A DNA stretch of 64,000 nt from Linanthus parryae. Its lineage: Eukaryota > Streptophyta > Magnoliopsida > Ericales > Polemoniaceae. The stretch covers positions 17,457,363-17,521,362 of the forward strand of contig JALGPY010000010.1 in NCBI GenBank assembly GCA_023055425.1, read 5' to 3'. The first letter of the stretch is position 1; each line of letters opens with the position of its first letter. Of the stretch, positions 1 to 12,536 are shown piece by piece. Made by a program: the position numbers and the translations under genes. The notes under the pieces were generated by a model. The model saw nothing but the letters and a program-made list of their open reading frames with translations, made no database searches and was not told the origin of the DNA.

Positions 1-1518
1 TAAGTTTTGCAATTAAAAATAATGTCCAATATAATAAAATGTTTAAATTGTAATTCTACAAAGAATTACAATCAGGCAACATATGTCTAAAATGTTGTAA
101 GTGCATAAGGTTGTGCATCGCACGGGCTCAATGCTAGTGCATTAACAAATTAAGCAAAAATTATATTCTGTTAATTATACGTTACGGAATGAAATGTCTT
201 ATTCACTTCAAAATAGTGATGTACGGTAAGATTGTTGCAATTAGGCTTTCTTCAAACACACCTTACAACATGAGGTATGTTATACAATTAGGATTGAGTT
301 AATCTTAGTGACCATATAATCAGTCAATTTGACCTGTTTGGTACGATCAGAACATGCCATCCTCCTCTTTACGTATATACCCAATTACGCAAGCAGAAGC
401 GGGAGGCTATTGGAAATAAGCTAGAGTCAAATCTCAAGCTGTGGGCGTACCCTAGATCGAGATTAACCCTCTAACTTCATGCATATAATTTTAGATTCGT
501 ATTTACTTTAACGTAAGCAGTAGTACTCGTATTAGCTTAGATCTTGGTTTCACATTGGTTAGCACCAGTAATTAAAGTTTAGTTGTCCAATTGGTGACTA
601 ATTAATGTGTATGAATACTCATATAAAGTTTGGTCTTGCATGGGATTGTGCAGACATCATGGTCAAAACATGTGTTGTTTCTTTTTAGTACTGATATAGA
701 AAGATAATTAGGAGTAATTAATTAAGTTTAATAGACCAATTAAGTGGTCCCAAATCCCATGTTTCCCTGGCATTGTAAAGGTGAAGACAGCGCTACTTAC
801 TGTAGTAACATGGAATGATTAATCTATGCAATCCTTAAAGGAATGCAAATGGCTGCATCGTTAAGGTAGGATTATGCCTCAGTGTGACATTCTGGTCAGA
901 GCCCCATTACCCTTATATTACTATAGTACTTTTAATGTGTCAAAAAAGTTTTGGATTTGATCCATCTTTAAGCTAATTGGTGGTGAAAGATTCAAATCAA
1001 TCTCAAGGGCGTCATTTTCTATTCATTTAGATAGACAGCATGTAACTTCTTGCTTTCCTATTTCTTTTTTACTTGGATTTTCGCGTTTGGGTGCGAATTA
1101 ATATCTTAAATTGGCTGATAATTGGATTAAGCTTGCATCATTGGTTTCATATTTTGGTCTAAAAATTTACAAATTATGTAATCTTATACAGTTTACTACA
1201 AACTTCCAAGTACTCGAGAGTTTGTGCTGACACTGTCACTCAAAGTATTTTAAAGAAATATACTAATTTTGACCCAACTTCAAATGAACTCTTATCAGTT
1301 TTCAACTGAACATGTCACTTGTTGCTACTATTTTCACACGATAATTTCATTGCAGACAAGTACGAGTTAAAATACGAAAACCTCGCAAGCAATATGAGTG
1401 AAAAAGTTGTTAATTTAATCTAGCTGAAAGTATCAAAATTGTTCAGCATGATTTATAAATCTGTCGATCATCTCACATTTTTACTATCTATCTGTAAAAC
1501 AGTTATAATCTCAACGCA
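1..1518. other. AT-rich flank, nothing recognised
   Basis: No open reading frame of note, RNA gene or terminal repeat was recognised. The sequence is AT-rich and ends at the target duplication of the MULE that starts at 1528. Confidence 0.5.
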
Positions 1519-2114
1519 AAAGCAGAAGGCTTAATTACTTAACGCATACCCCCAGTATATCGAAACTAACACATTGCATTCCCCATTTCTGGAATAGTCT
1601 TATTGCATCCTCTATTTGTAATAAATCATACTAATTGCAAACTGGTAAAAAATTCAGTCCCAATAACATTCATATGTTGAGGGTAAATATGGCAATACAC
1701 AAATATCAATAAAAACAAATAATAAAAACAAAACAAATTGGTGAAGATAAGGATACGGAACAAGAAGATGAGAAGATGTATCAGTTTCTGGATAAATTCG
1801 ACTATTCGAGGTTCAAATCACTTCACAACAATAGCAGCTCCATGTGTAAGAAAAATCCCAATCTCCTAGCCAATTAGTACGACCAATCCTTAATTCATCA
1901 ATATCCACAATTCAAATCTCGAATTCGAATTTGATTTTGCAGTTTGTCATTGTCGGACTTCGGAACAGTCCCAGACGAGAGCTCTATGTCAGGGACTTTG
2001 TATTCCCTTCGCCAAAAAAACAACATCCACCCACACGGCCTTTGAACTCGCCAGACTTTTTCTCACTTTCTCCTTCTTTCTATCTATGCTCCCTCCCTTT
2101 CCCTCGACCTTCTT

Positions 2115-2563
2115 AGGGCTAGTTTAGGAATGCTGGGGCGGTGGTAGAAAGCTGCTGTGTGAAAACACTGTAGAAAGCTGCTGTGAATTCTTGATAAAAT
2201 GTTGTTTGGTAAATATTACGTAGAAGCTGCTGTGAAATATTGATATAGTAATTTTTTTGTTTGGAAAAATCAACTGTGAAGTTGCTGTGAGAGGGCAAAA
2301 TGACAAAAATATATGACACGTGTCATTTCCGAAAAGATAACTATTGATATTTTAAAAAATTGTAAGGTCAAAATCGGTTGTAGATAAATTAATCAAAAGC
2401 ACTTTCTGGAAAAGCATCTCCCCCCTTGCTTCCTGAAAACTGTTGTGGGACAGCAGAAACTGTCCGGAAAAGTAGAAATTTTATTTTTACCAAACACACT
2501 AAAACTGCTTCTGCTATCGGAAAGCAGCTGTGCTGGCAGCAGAAGCATTCCCAAACTCACCCT
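2115..2563. mobile_element. hAT-like MITE nested in the MULE
   Basis: The left end AGGGCTAGTTTAGGAATGCT (2115-2134) is the near-perfect inverted complement of the right end AGCATTCCCAAACTCACCCT (2544-2563). The interior repeats AGCTGCTGTG-type words and has no coding capacity. The terminal sequence resembles hAT-derived MITEs. No clean 8-bp duplication is visible, probably because the right flank is now a CT microsatellite. Confidence 0.65.

Positions 2564-2565
<2 letters not shown>

Positions 2566-2625
<60 letters not shown>
2566..2625. repeat. CT dinucleotide microsatellite
   Basis: About thirty uninterrupted CT units adjoin the right end of the MITE at 2563. Ser-Leu reading frames across it are artefacts of the repeat. 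Confidence 0.95.
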
Positions 2626-2628
<3 letters not shown>

Positions 2629-3286
2629 TCAGATCTGATTTTGGGGTGTCTGGGTTAGAGTTGGGGTAGGGTCGGATCGTATGGGCTATGGGTTACGGCT
2701 GGAAATCAGGAAGTGTCAATTTGGAGTGATGGGTTTCTTTGATTCAGGCTTTGGGTTTTTTCTTGGGTTCGCACAATCTGAGCAAGGGTTGGTGTTTGAA
2801 TTAGGGCTGCTTATGGTTTTTGTAATGGTGATTATGGGGATCACAGTGATGATGTTGCCGGAATCTGGGTTTTAGTCGCGGGATTGTAGCTTCAATCGCC
2901 AGAATCTGGGTTGGGTAGCATTGATTAGGCAATTTAAGTAGTGATTACAATGTTGTGTTTTGGGTATTCATACATGAAAGTGAATAGATAATTGTACCCT
3001 TTCAATAAAAGGATGTGATAATCAAAAAAAAATACCAGTTTCAGTTAGTATGATTTATGGCAAATGAGGGATGCAATAAGCCTATTATAGAAGTGGCGGA
3101 TGCAATGTGTTAGTTTCGATATACTGAAAGTATGCATCAAGTAATTAAGCCAAAGCAGAAACCAAACAATGTCAAAACTGGACACAAATATCCATCAAAC
3201 TCCTAATTGTAATCCTCTCAAAAACATGCAACAGGTAATAAGTACCTTTCCTACATGTATAAATGTTGTATATGAAAAGATGATCT

Positions 3287-4759
3287 TGTGGGGTTTGATC
3301 ATGGACACGCAGCCGAATAAACCCTAATTAATCCGATCAAGGCCCTCCAATGATCACAGGAAGAGAATTCATAACGATAGTAAAGGATTCGTAATAGTCA
3401 CCTTGTAGGTTTCCTGTGATGACTTCAAACGCAAATAGTGTCACGTCTCTACAGTTTATCCACGCGTAGTATTGAGATCTAGATCCTCCAACTCCTTATG
3501 ATAGCTAGGAATGATGGAGGAGGAAGAAGAAATCACGCAACGAATCACCAAAGAAGAGGGTTCGGGCCCTCTTGGTGGCCGACAGGAAGAGGGGGCGGTA
3601 AAAGGGGGTTCGGCCTACTTTTGTTGCTTTCTCTCTCCTTGCTTTATTCTCTCCTACTCTATGTATGTAGATGTGTAGAGAAAATAAGCTAGGAGTGTTC
3701 TTTATATAGTCCCACAACTCCTCGTCCTACTACATAAAGAACCTCTCTCCTAATCCTACTCAAGTAACGGTTAGTCCCTTTTCAAATTAGTCCTAATCAT
3801 GTCTCTACATGAATTAGTCAACCTTGGAAAATCCTAATCATGTCTATACGTGGGTAAGTCCTACTAAGTTTGCAAGTGGCTGCGTTTTGATCCTTTTAAT
3901 TAATAAATTATAATTAATTAATTCCCAAGTCTAGTTCAATCTATATGGCGTGTGACCCCATAGGTTTCTACTTAGTTGGTAATAACTATTTACTAACATG
4001 GAGCGGCCTCTGGCAAGACATCTATTCCACCCAACTAATAGAAATAGTCACCCGACAAACCTTTGTGCAAGTATTGTCTCATCCCTTTGTTTCTATATCC
4101 GGATTGGACACGAGACATACAAGTCACACTCGTATATCCAATCCATAGTTTCTCGATACTGGGAATAGTCTTATCCTTGCAGATAACATCAATATCCCAT
4201 ATCTGAGTCTGCCCAGACATTCTATAAGCACTATCCCTCGAGTGGTCGCGGATATTTGCTCCTGTTATGTGGGAGGGACATATTCTATCTACGTCACTAC
4301 CATTTCTAAGCTTGCTTCTTTATTATATCAGACTAACTCCTTTATAACTACCCAGTTACGGTGTAGCGTTTAACGATGTCAAAAAACAACATTCCGCAAC
4401 TAGAGAATCTAGTGACGTCAAGTCTAAGGATGACAATATCGTTGTCACCGCGAGAAGCGCTTGTGACTTTACATAACTAGTATGTAGCCTTCTCGGAGAT
4501 GGGTCAATCCAGTATGACATTACTCCTAATGCATACCCATGTGTTGGATCGTGATATCTCCATATCAATCCAACCCCATACTATTCTATAGTTGATTGTC
4601 TTATCAATCAATATAATTGACTAGGGATATTTAAGAATATAACACTTATATTCTAAGGACTTCATTCGTGTTAACATATATCTATATCGATAACATAATG
4701 AATTGTAAATCCATAAATTTCACAAGAAATAGATTGCCTCTAGGGTATATTTCCAACAG
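3287..4759 (-). repeat. 3' LTR of the copia element
   Basis: On the minus strand it begins TGTTGGAAATA and ends in CA. It matches 26724-28192 along its length with many substitutions and small indels. The polypurine tract, reading AAGTGGGAGAC on the minus strand, adjoins it at 4760-4771. Confidence 0.85.
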
Positions 4760-4771
4760 TCTCCCACTTAC
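4760..4771 (-). other. Copia polypurine tract
   Basis: A purine run on the minus strand (AAGTGGGAGAC) directly abuts the 3' LTR start, where plus-strand DNA synthesis would be primed. Confidence 0.75.
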
Positions 4772-7403
4772 ACTAGAGTCAATCTCCTGCATCATATGCC
4801 TATTGATCTAGCGCGGCCCTTCATGCTTACACCGCGTAGGGGCATGGTAGGCGAGACATCCGCTGGTACCTTGCAAATATTCACATCTCTTCTATGAAAA
4901 ATTTGATTGAGATTGAATATCCTGAGTAAGTGCATCTTGGGAAGTAATTCACTCAGTCCTCTATGTTAGAATCGGCAACTGAATCTTGCCTGGAACCTTT
5001 CCAGCTCACGATCCCTCCCACTTGTGTAAAACATAAAACTTGACTATAATCTGAAATCTTCTTTGTTAGATTAGAAATTCGCATCACTGTAACCCCTTAC
5101 AGTAAACTCTTCCTATCCTCCATATATCAATAATTCATCCCTTAGTTCTTCTCAAGTACTTAAGGATAATCTTGATAATTATTCAGTGCCGCTAACCCGG
5201 ATTTGACTAGTATCTTTGTGTCGTACCATATGACACATCTGGCCTAGTACATAACATAGCGTATCTCGTGAATCTCATTCATACGGTCCCATTCCCAATC
5301 TAATTGGAAAGACAATTAGTCTTCCAAAGACTAATTCCATGTGACATAGTTAGAATCCATATTCTTTACATGTTGAATCATTTCAACACCTTTGTCAATA
5401 TATGCACTTTGACTTAAGGTGAGCAATTATCCTGATCTATCCCCATAGATCATTATAGATTATTTTGCCTAAGTCTATCATTGAAGATTAATTACCTAGT
5501 CAATCTACATAAGATTTCCAAGTAGGGTCATCATTCCCAATGATTAGTATGTCTCTACATACAAGACCAGAAATATAATTGTGCTCCCACTAACCTTCTT
5601 GTAAACATAAGCTTCATCTTCAATTTTGATGGAACCAAACTACTTTGATTGCATCATCAATTCCAAGAATCCAACTCCGAGAAGCTTGACTCAATACATA
5701 GACATATTGCTTAAAGCAAGATACTAATGGATTTAAGCATCACAATTGGGGAAAATATTTCGTCATAGTCTATACAATGAACTCACAAAAACACCATTTT
5801 CCAACCTGTTGTCCCTTAAAAGTAATCATATTACCATCCATGTTGGTTTCCTCATAACCCACTTGCCCCGCATGGGTCCTACCTTTCAGGTGGTTCCACC
5901 AAAGTCCATACTTTGTTGGTATACATGGATTCCATATCGTATCTCATGGCTACAAGCCATCTCAGAGAGTATAGCCCACTCGAGGCCTCTTCATAGGTTT
6001 TAGGATCATCTCTTATTAGCAATATATCACTGGGCTATGACAAATCCATACTTCTCTAGCTCCTTGACATATCCTACCTGACCTACGAGGTCTTTATGTT
6101 ACTTGAGTATGTTGCTCCACAACACCTTGTGATCCTACTCATGTTCCATCAAAAGGATCAATGTTCTGTTGTGGTTCTTGAACTCCTTCAAGTTTTACTG
6201 TCCTCCCACTGTTTCTTTTAGAGACAATCTCTATCTAGAAACACAGCGGTTCGAGCAATAAAAAAAAAATTCTCGACTGGATAGTAGAGAAAATATCATT
6301 TCTTTCCTCAGGATATTCATATAGTACATTTATCCGACATAGGTTCAAGTTTATTTGTAAACCTTTTACATAAACTCATAACCCAAATTCTTTGTGAATG
6401 ACAAACTAGGACACTTCCTAGTCCATATCTCATATTGTATTTTCATTATTAATTTAGATGGAACAAGGTTAAGGGCGAAATTTGCTGCAATTAGAACATG
6501 ACCCTTAAGCATACTGGAAGTTCTGTTTGACACATCATGGACCGAACCGTGTCCAAAAAGGTCCGGTGTCTCTTCTCAGACATGCCATTCAATAATTGTG
6601 TTCTAGGTAGAGTGAGTTGGGATCATATCACATACTCTCTTAGATGCTCAAACTATTGGCTTAAGTATTCTCCTCCACGATTCAATCGTAGAGCCATGAT
6701 ACTTTTTCCAAGATGGCTCTCTACTCCATTCTTGAATTCCTTGAACTCTTCAAATGATTCTGATTTGTTTCTTCATAAGATACACAAATCCATATTTCTC
6801 TGATCCCATCAGTAAATATGATGAAGTACTGAAAACCATTATTAGCATTTTTGCTTAGTTGCCTACATACATCAACATGTATGATTCCCAAAGATCATAT
6901 CGTGCCCTTTAAACAATTATTACATATCTCATATGATTCAAAATCAAATGATTACAGAAATCCATCCATATGGAGTTCCAGATATGTATCTCTTATTCAT
7001 GTGGCCTAAACGACAATGCTAAAGATAAGTGAAGTTCATATCATTATATGGAAACCTCTTGGTATTAATGTTATAGATGAAATTATCATGATCAATGATA
7101 TACAATCCACTTAGACAAAAGTGCATTACAATAACGCATTTTATCAAATAAATCGAACAACATTTGTCCATTATTTTAATAAGATATCTTTCTTGTCAAA
7201 ACAAGAAAGTGTGATAATGTCCCTACTCAAATCAGTGACATAATCGAATTTTTCTAATTCATGGATAGTTACAAAAAGGTAGAAATAATTCCCTACGTCT
7301 AATTCAGCAACCCTTTGCTTTATTGCCGCACTTGTAGGTTTATTTCTTCCTTATTCAATTGTCTACATCTCTTAAGATCATCCAAATTTCTATAAACGTG
7401 AGA
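4760..7403 (-). pseudogene. Copia pol remnant: protease end, integrase, RT, RNase H
   Basis: Read on the minus strand, this interval holds ordered, broken copia polyprotein pieces. GSHVYRNLDDLK, the segment after the protease active site, is at about 7370-7403. YEIWTRKCPSL, from the integrase C-terminal half, is near 6440. MRYDMESMYTNKVWTLVEPP, the start of the RT domain, is near 5960-5890. YVLSQASRSWILGIDDAIK is near 5680-5620 and DILIIGND, at the RT catalytic region, near 5550. RNase H ends near 4850. Stops and shifts are frequent, so nothing is translatable. Plus-strand frames of up to 88 codons here are shadows. The fine lineage (Angela, Tork or similar) cannot be fixed by eye. Confidence 0.8.
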
Positions 7404-7427
7404 TCCCACTACAAAAAAAGATAGCAA

Positions 7428-7675
7428 AAACGACGGCCTTTTTAAACGACAGCCGTATTTAACGTCGTATTTGGTCCAAAAACATCAGCCGGATAGTGAC
7501 CGTCGTTTTTATTATCAAATACGACGGCCAGGTAAGGAACGCCGTATTAATATGGTCAATTACGACGGTCTTTATAACGCCGTATTAATATGGTCAATTA
7601 CGACGGTCGTATATGTGTACGCAATTACAACGGCCTACTATAGTGGCCGTAGTATTTAGGATAAACGACGTCGTT
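7428..7675. repeat. Left subterminal repeats of the CACTA element
   Basis: Repeated ACGACGGCC / ACGGTCGTAT / CGCCGTATTAATATGGTCAA words occur in both orientations over about 250 bp. The counterpart zone lies inside the other end. Confidence 0.8.
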
Positions 7676-10600
7676 TTTTGAAAGTGAAATTTCAATTTTT
7701 GCACTTTTTTGACCTTTTTTGAAATACACTATCTTTTTTTTGAGATATGAAATACACTATCTTTAAGATCTGAAATCAGAACAATTTCAAAAAAAAAAAA
7801 AAAGATCTGAAATCAGAACCATCGTGCCTTAGGTCTTCTCCTCTTCGTTTCTCTCTCCATTCTCCAAGATCGTTCCGGCCTTCCTCTCTCATGGATCTCG
7901 AGTCGCCGATCAATCACCGGTGGCCGGCACTATGCAACCGCTAGTAAACCTAGCTCCAGTAAGTTATTGAAGTTGTCCCCCTCTCTCATACACATCCTGA
8001 AGCACCATCGTGGTCTTGGTGTTCTGCTTCTTTGAGTTCCAGTAAGTACTCAATCGTCTCTTTACTCTTGTTTGCAATTGCATTATTAAGGTTTGATTTC
8101 GATTTAATTTGATCTTGGATCTAAATTCATCCTGATTCAATTTAGGGTTTCATTCAATTATTTTCTCATTTCGATGTTGGGGTCTGAATTTGACCTTATC
8201 CAGTTTGAAATCGGTCTGAGTGTGACCTAGTTCTACTTGAAATGTTCACCTGAGTTTGTCGTAGTACAATACAGTACCTAATTCAGTTTGAAATGATATC
8301 TCCAGCGAGTTTCACATATGTGTTGAGTGTTCTCTTGACCTTCTAGACCTTACTCGAAGATCAAGTGTCTTCTGAGGTATAAACTCTCTTTCTCTCCCTA
8401 GTATTTCTATTCATAGAGGCAGGTTCTCCTATCGACCACTTCCAATTGTTGAAGTTCCTTTTGTAGTGTTGCAATAGTGCATTGAGTTCTCATGTTACAG
8501 GGCTTTGATCTTTGGTATGTACATTGAAAAATAATCCATTAAACTTGGAGTTGTTCTTTTGTCTCTATGTAGTGGTATGCTCCAGTTTGTATGTGTGTGT
8601 GTGTATATAGTTACGATTAAATGTGTTTCGTTTAATTTCTAATGAATGAGGTAATTGACTGAAGCAGATGACACCATCAATGTGTAGAAGAAGGTACTGA
8701 AGCACATGATATGATCACTACTGTATATATAAGGCAACCAAGTCCCTTTAACTTAATTAAAGAATTTCCACTGAAGTTTCATAATTATTATACTGAATCA
8801 TATGAGCTCCAAGTACCGAGAAAACAAGGAGAGTCATAAAAACTGACCAACTAAACCCTCTTATTCATTTATCAAACAAACAAATTAAGTTGGATAATGT
8901 TACTATCTAGCAATATCATATATGTAAATTATCAGTAGCAAGTCAAACACTACAAAGATAAGATCTTCACTGATCTGGATTTGAAAATTTTCTCCTCCAC
9001 TTACTTGCTGATTAACAGGCCTCATTAGTTTGCTTATGCAACTCCCTGACACAAAAGAAAAAAGAACCCTTTAAGAAAGGAAGTCTCAACAATGATCCGG
9101 TTTGGTTGATCTATAAGTTAGATATGGAATTCGTTGCCAGAATATATCCCCCTTATGAAACAGAGATCAGGTTATGATCAGCCAAGCTAAATTTCTGTTC
9201 ATCCAAAATTAATAAGCTTACTCCTATTTCAATCAGGAATGGATTTTGTATTTTAAAGTTCGATTTCAGGCAAGTTTGTCTCCGATCTAGATGCTCTTTG
9301 GTTCCATGTTCTCTGAAATAGAGCAAGTACCAACGCTTATTAGTTGATCTCGTACTCTGTTTGCAATTTCAGAAACATGATTGGATCGCAGTCACTAAAG
9401 AAATCTCAGTCTCAGATCGCTTAGGCTTTTTCATGCTCTCTAGCATACTTTCTGATTGAAGAGAAGGCCATCAGTTTGTTTGGTGTTGAGAGCCTTCACA
9501 CAATTCCTGAAACTTTACACTATTCACATCAATAGAGGTATGATTTAGCATTTCTTGAGTTATAATGCTGAATAACTTCATCAGGTTGATTTCCTGCCTA
9601 TGCATAGCATTAAAACTAATACTTGCATAAGCCATATGGGGTCTTGTGTAGGCTGGATATGTGGCTTAGTAATTCCTCAAGTGAATTTAAAGTGTCACTT
9701 CGATTAAATTAGTTTCACAAGTCAGAATCAAACTGAAGTATTCAGTAGTTATTACAAAGTACTTTATTTTACTTAATCTTGCAGATTTCGGTGTGTTTAG
9801 TTTCCATATCTTGAAGGTCCAAAGTACTGAAGAGATTCAAGGCGCCCAAACTATTACCAAGATGTTTAGGTTTACGTAAGTACTACTCTATCCTCTTTAT
9901 CGTTGCTTCCCCGACTTGATATAGCTTTTGGATTTTCTTACCGTGTCTGTAGTTTCTTGCTTTTTCGTAAGAGTCTTTCATACCGAGGCTAAATCTACTA
10001 AATGTGATTTTCCTTTTCTGCTTCCTTTTTCTTCTATTTTCTCTCAAGTACTGATTATTGAAGTGTGTTCTCCTTTCATCTATGGCAGATTAAGCTGGAT
10101 GCTGTGATTTTTAATCGCGTATAAAATTCATTTAGTGAAGAATCTTTTGAGCACTTTTTGCTCCCAAGGTCAGTTGTAGTTTAAAATCGAATTTTAGTTG
10201 TTGATGTGCAGTGAGATTGTTGCATTCCTTTATCTATGTAGTAGCATAACCAATTGCGCCTATGAAATACTTTCTGACATCATCTGCACCTCTTACACAT
10301 GGAAAATGCTTGCATATTAGCATTTGGTTTGTGATACCGCAATGAAGCAAAAAAACAAGAATCTATAACCATATCTTGCTGTAATTTGTCAATTATCATT
10401 GTTTCTTATCTCACATAGGATAGGGTCATAGGACATTCAAGAGTGTCAATGATACGTGTGGAGTCTCACGAAAGCAATGGTCCAATGAAGCAAAAACATA
10501 CACCAGATCATATATCTGCAATCCATTACCCAATGCAGCAAAAGCATACACCAGATGTTTCTCTTTTCTCCTTTGTCCTTGAGTTGAATTACAACTTTCT

Positions 10601-11917
10601 CTATAGAAAGTAGAAACTCAACCTAACTGCAATGTGACCCATGAACTAATGCACTGTTCCAACCCATTGGTATCCATGTTCTTAAACAGATATTAATCAG
10701 GGGGTCGGGGATCAGCCTCTTTTCCCTATTTAACCGCAGGATAGGTATACTTAATCAGGCTTCTCTTGTCGTTTTTGTATGACGTAATAAAATGAAATGA
10801 ATTTGGAGTTACAGTATACTAAAACGTTCTAAAATTTGTGCTCGCTGCATTTGAGGAGTCCGACCTTCAGACCGTTTCATTATAGGGTAAAGACACTTTA
10901 CCCCGCTTAGGTCTGACACAAACACCTCACCCTTCCAGTTTGGGAAATAATACTTTCACCCCTTTAGTGTGCCAGACTTCAGAACTCTTGAACTGAGGCT
11001 TCCTTTTAGCAAAGATATACGAGCATGCATTCTGATCTTTTTTCCAATTTTAATAAAGTCTCTTCTCTTTGGGGGCTGAAATGCAAGTGTGTTGTTCCTT
11101 TTAGCTATCATCAAGCAGTTGCAGTTTCAGTTCCACTTACACAAATTGGAGGTCACAATGTACTCTTAAAAGAGTTAGATTTGGTGCAAAGATACAGCCA
11201 TTGTAGTCCTTGTTTCTGCATCAGGATGAAGGAAAAACAAATTGATTAAATCGACAATAAAAGCTCAAGACTGAATGACATATTAGGAATGTAGGAGGTT
11301 ACAGTACTTCTCTTGTAAATCTAAGTCTGGATATCTATTACAAAAAGCACCCAGAGTCCAAATCAAAATTGTACATTGATTTCCAGATTGCTGACTCGGG
11401 TTTAGGTACAGAGATAGGGACATAGGTCTGGGCGCAACATCAGAGGCCCCGTTCTTGATATAGTAGCTACAATAAGCAATGAAAACATTTTGTTGATATC
11501 ATATGATTCCTTGCATATTTATTTGAGTCTGGGCGCAACATTGGAGGCCCCGCTCACGATATAGTAGCTACAATAAGCAATGAAAACATTTTGCTGATAT
11601 CATATGATACCTTGCATATTTATTTGAACGTATATTTTTGACACTGCTATGTTTCCTCAGGTAATATGTATAAACCATTTTCCCTCCAAACATCTGAAGT
11701 CGGATGATCTAGCCCTTGTCCACCAAATGATAAGAAAAAAATGGGAAACAACGTCCGCTGCAGCAAGGTTGGCGATATCAATGGCAGGCGCGCTCGCACA
11801 AACCATCAATTAAATATCACAGCAAATTGTTTCAGAGTCATCTACAGCATAAACTCCCTAGGTACCATCGGATGTCAGCTACACTATGCGATCACCGCAT
11901 CGCTAACCTCACAGCTA
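7676..11917. other. CACTA interior, no gene recognised
   Basis: No coding frame longer than about 75 codons was credible. The stretch from 7830 to 8400 resembles a plant 5' leader (pyrimidine-rich, several GTAAGT words, a short ATG frame at 7891), and could be captured exon-intron sequence. I could not assign it to any gene. Confidence 0.4.
11426..11627. repeat. Tandem duplication, two 101-bp units
   Basis: Units 11426-11526 and 11527-11627 both begin GTCTGGGCGCAACAT and end CATATTTATTTGA, with only a few differences. Confidence 0.9.
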
Positions 11918-11948
11918 CCCCACGCGACGCGCGTGGGGTGAAACCTAG
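11918..11948 (+). mobile_element. Helitron 3' terminus
   Basis: A perfect 9-bp stem, CCCCACGCG (11918-11926) and CGCGTGGGG (11930-11938), is followed six bases later by CTAG (11945-11948) and then T. A GC-rich hairpin just upstream of CTRR, with T following, is the defining 3' signature of Helitrons. The matching 5' TC end was not identified, so the extent is unknown. The Helitron lies within the CACTA element. Confidence 0.75.
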
Positions 11949-12237
11949 TTTTACAAGTATATATTGACCACATATTTTTTTTGTCCAGGACCGATTTGAA
12001 TTCTTCAAAGAAAATGGGCAAGAGAAAGAGTTTTTCATTTCCCCATATGTAATAGACAAATGTTATGGAAACTACTACTTATGTTTTATTGGAGATGAAC
12101 ACATGTAATATCAACAAATATTATTATGCTTTAATGAAAAATTATATTGTATTTGTGGTCAGCTAGTTAACATTGTATTTTTTGTCCCCAATATTGGTTT
12201 ATGTATATATATATTTTTTTTAATCAGAAAAATTTAT

Positions 12238-12520
12238 TTACGACGGTATATGAACTGTCGTATAATATACAAACGACGGAGAAACATATGACCGTCGTAT
12301 ATTTTCCTTAGAAACAACGGTCAACCAACAACCGTCGCATTAGACTCTCAATAACGACACTTGCCAGCAGTCGTCGTATATGATCAGAAACGACGGACGG
12401 TGACCGTCGTACCATCTTATACGACCCCTTACGATACGACGGTCATCTGGCCGTCGTATTTATCAAATACGACGGTTTTTTATCCTTAAACGACGCTTTT
12501 TGGCCGTCGTATTTGCCCAC
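12238..12520. repeat. Right subterminal repeats of the CACTA element
   Basis: ACGACGGT, ACCGTCGTAT and GGCCGTCGTATTT words recur in both orientations, matching the left subterminal zone. Confidence 0.8.
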
Positions 12521-12536
12521 ATTTTTTGTAGTGTCC

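Larger units (their letters stand above)
1528..3151. mobile_element. Non-autonomous Mutator-like element (MULE)
   Basis: The element is bounded by a perfect 9-bp direct repeat AAAGCAGAA at 1519-1527 and 3152-3160, the duplication length expected of Mutator. Its ends are long terminal inverted repeats of about 120 bp (1528-1650 and about 3034-3151) starting GGCTTAATTACTT. Examples of matching inner blocks are AGTATATCGAAACTAACACA and AAATCATACTAA. No transposase is present. The interior holds a hAT-like MITE (2115-2563), a CT microsatellite and a stretch from 2630 to 2900 that could be a captured leader or gene piece, which would make it a Pack-MULE; that last point is a guess. Confidence 0.85.
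7407..12533. mobile_element. CACTA (En/Spm-type) element, non-autonomous
   Basis: It begins CACTACAAAAAAAG and ends ATTTTTTGTAGTG, so the termini are inverted. It is flanked by the 3-bp duplication TCC (7404-7406, 12534-12536). Subterminal zones at both ends are packed with ACGACGG / CCGTCGT words, the usual transposase-binding architecture of CACTA elements. No transposase frame is visible in 5.1 kb. The interior carries a Helitron-type 3' end and a 101-bp tandem duplication. It sits in the copia protease region. Confidence 0.9.

Noticed and set aside
2426..2638. Ser-Leu repeat frames
   Set aside because: Translation of the CT microsatellite and a MITE end.
5746..6803. Plus-strand ORFs of 85-88 codons
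   Set aside because: They lie opposite recognisable copia RT and integrase remnants on the minus strand.
10598..10860. Helitron 5' end
   Set aside because: TC-starting candidates near 10605 lack a convincing terminal consensus.
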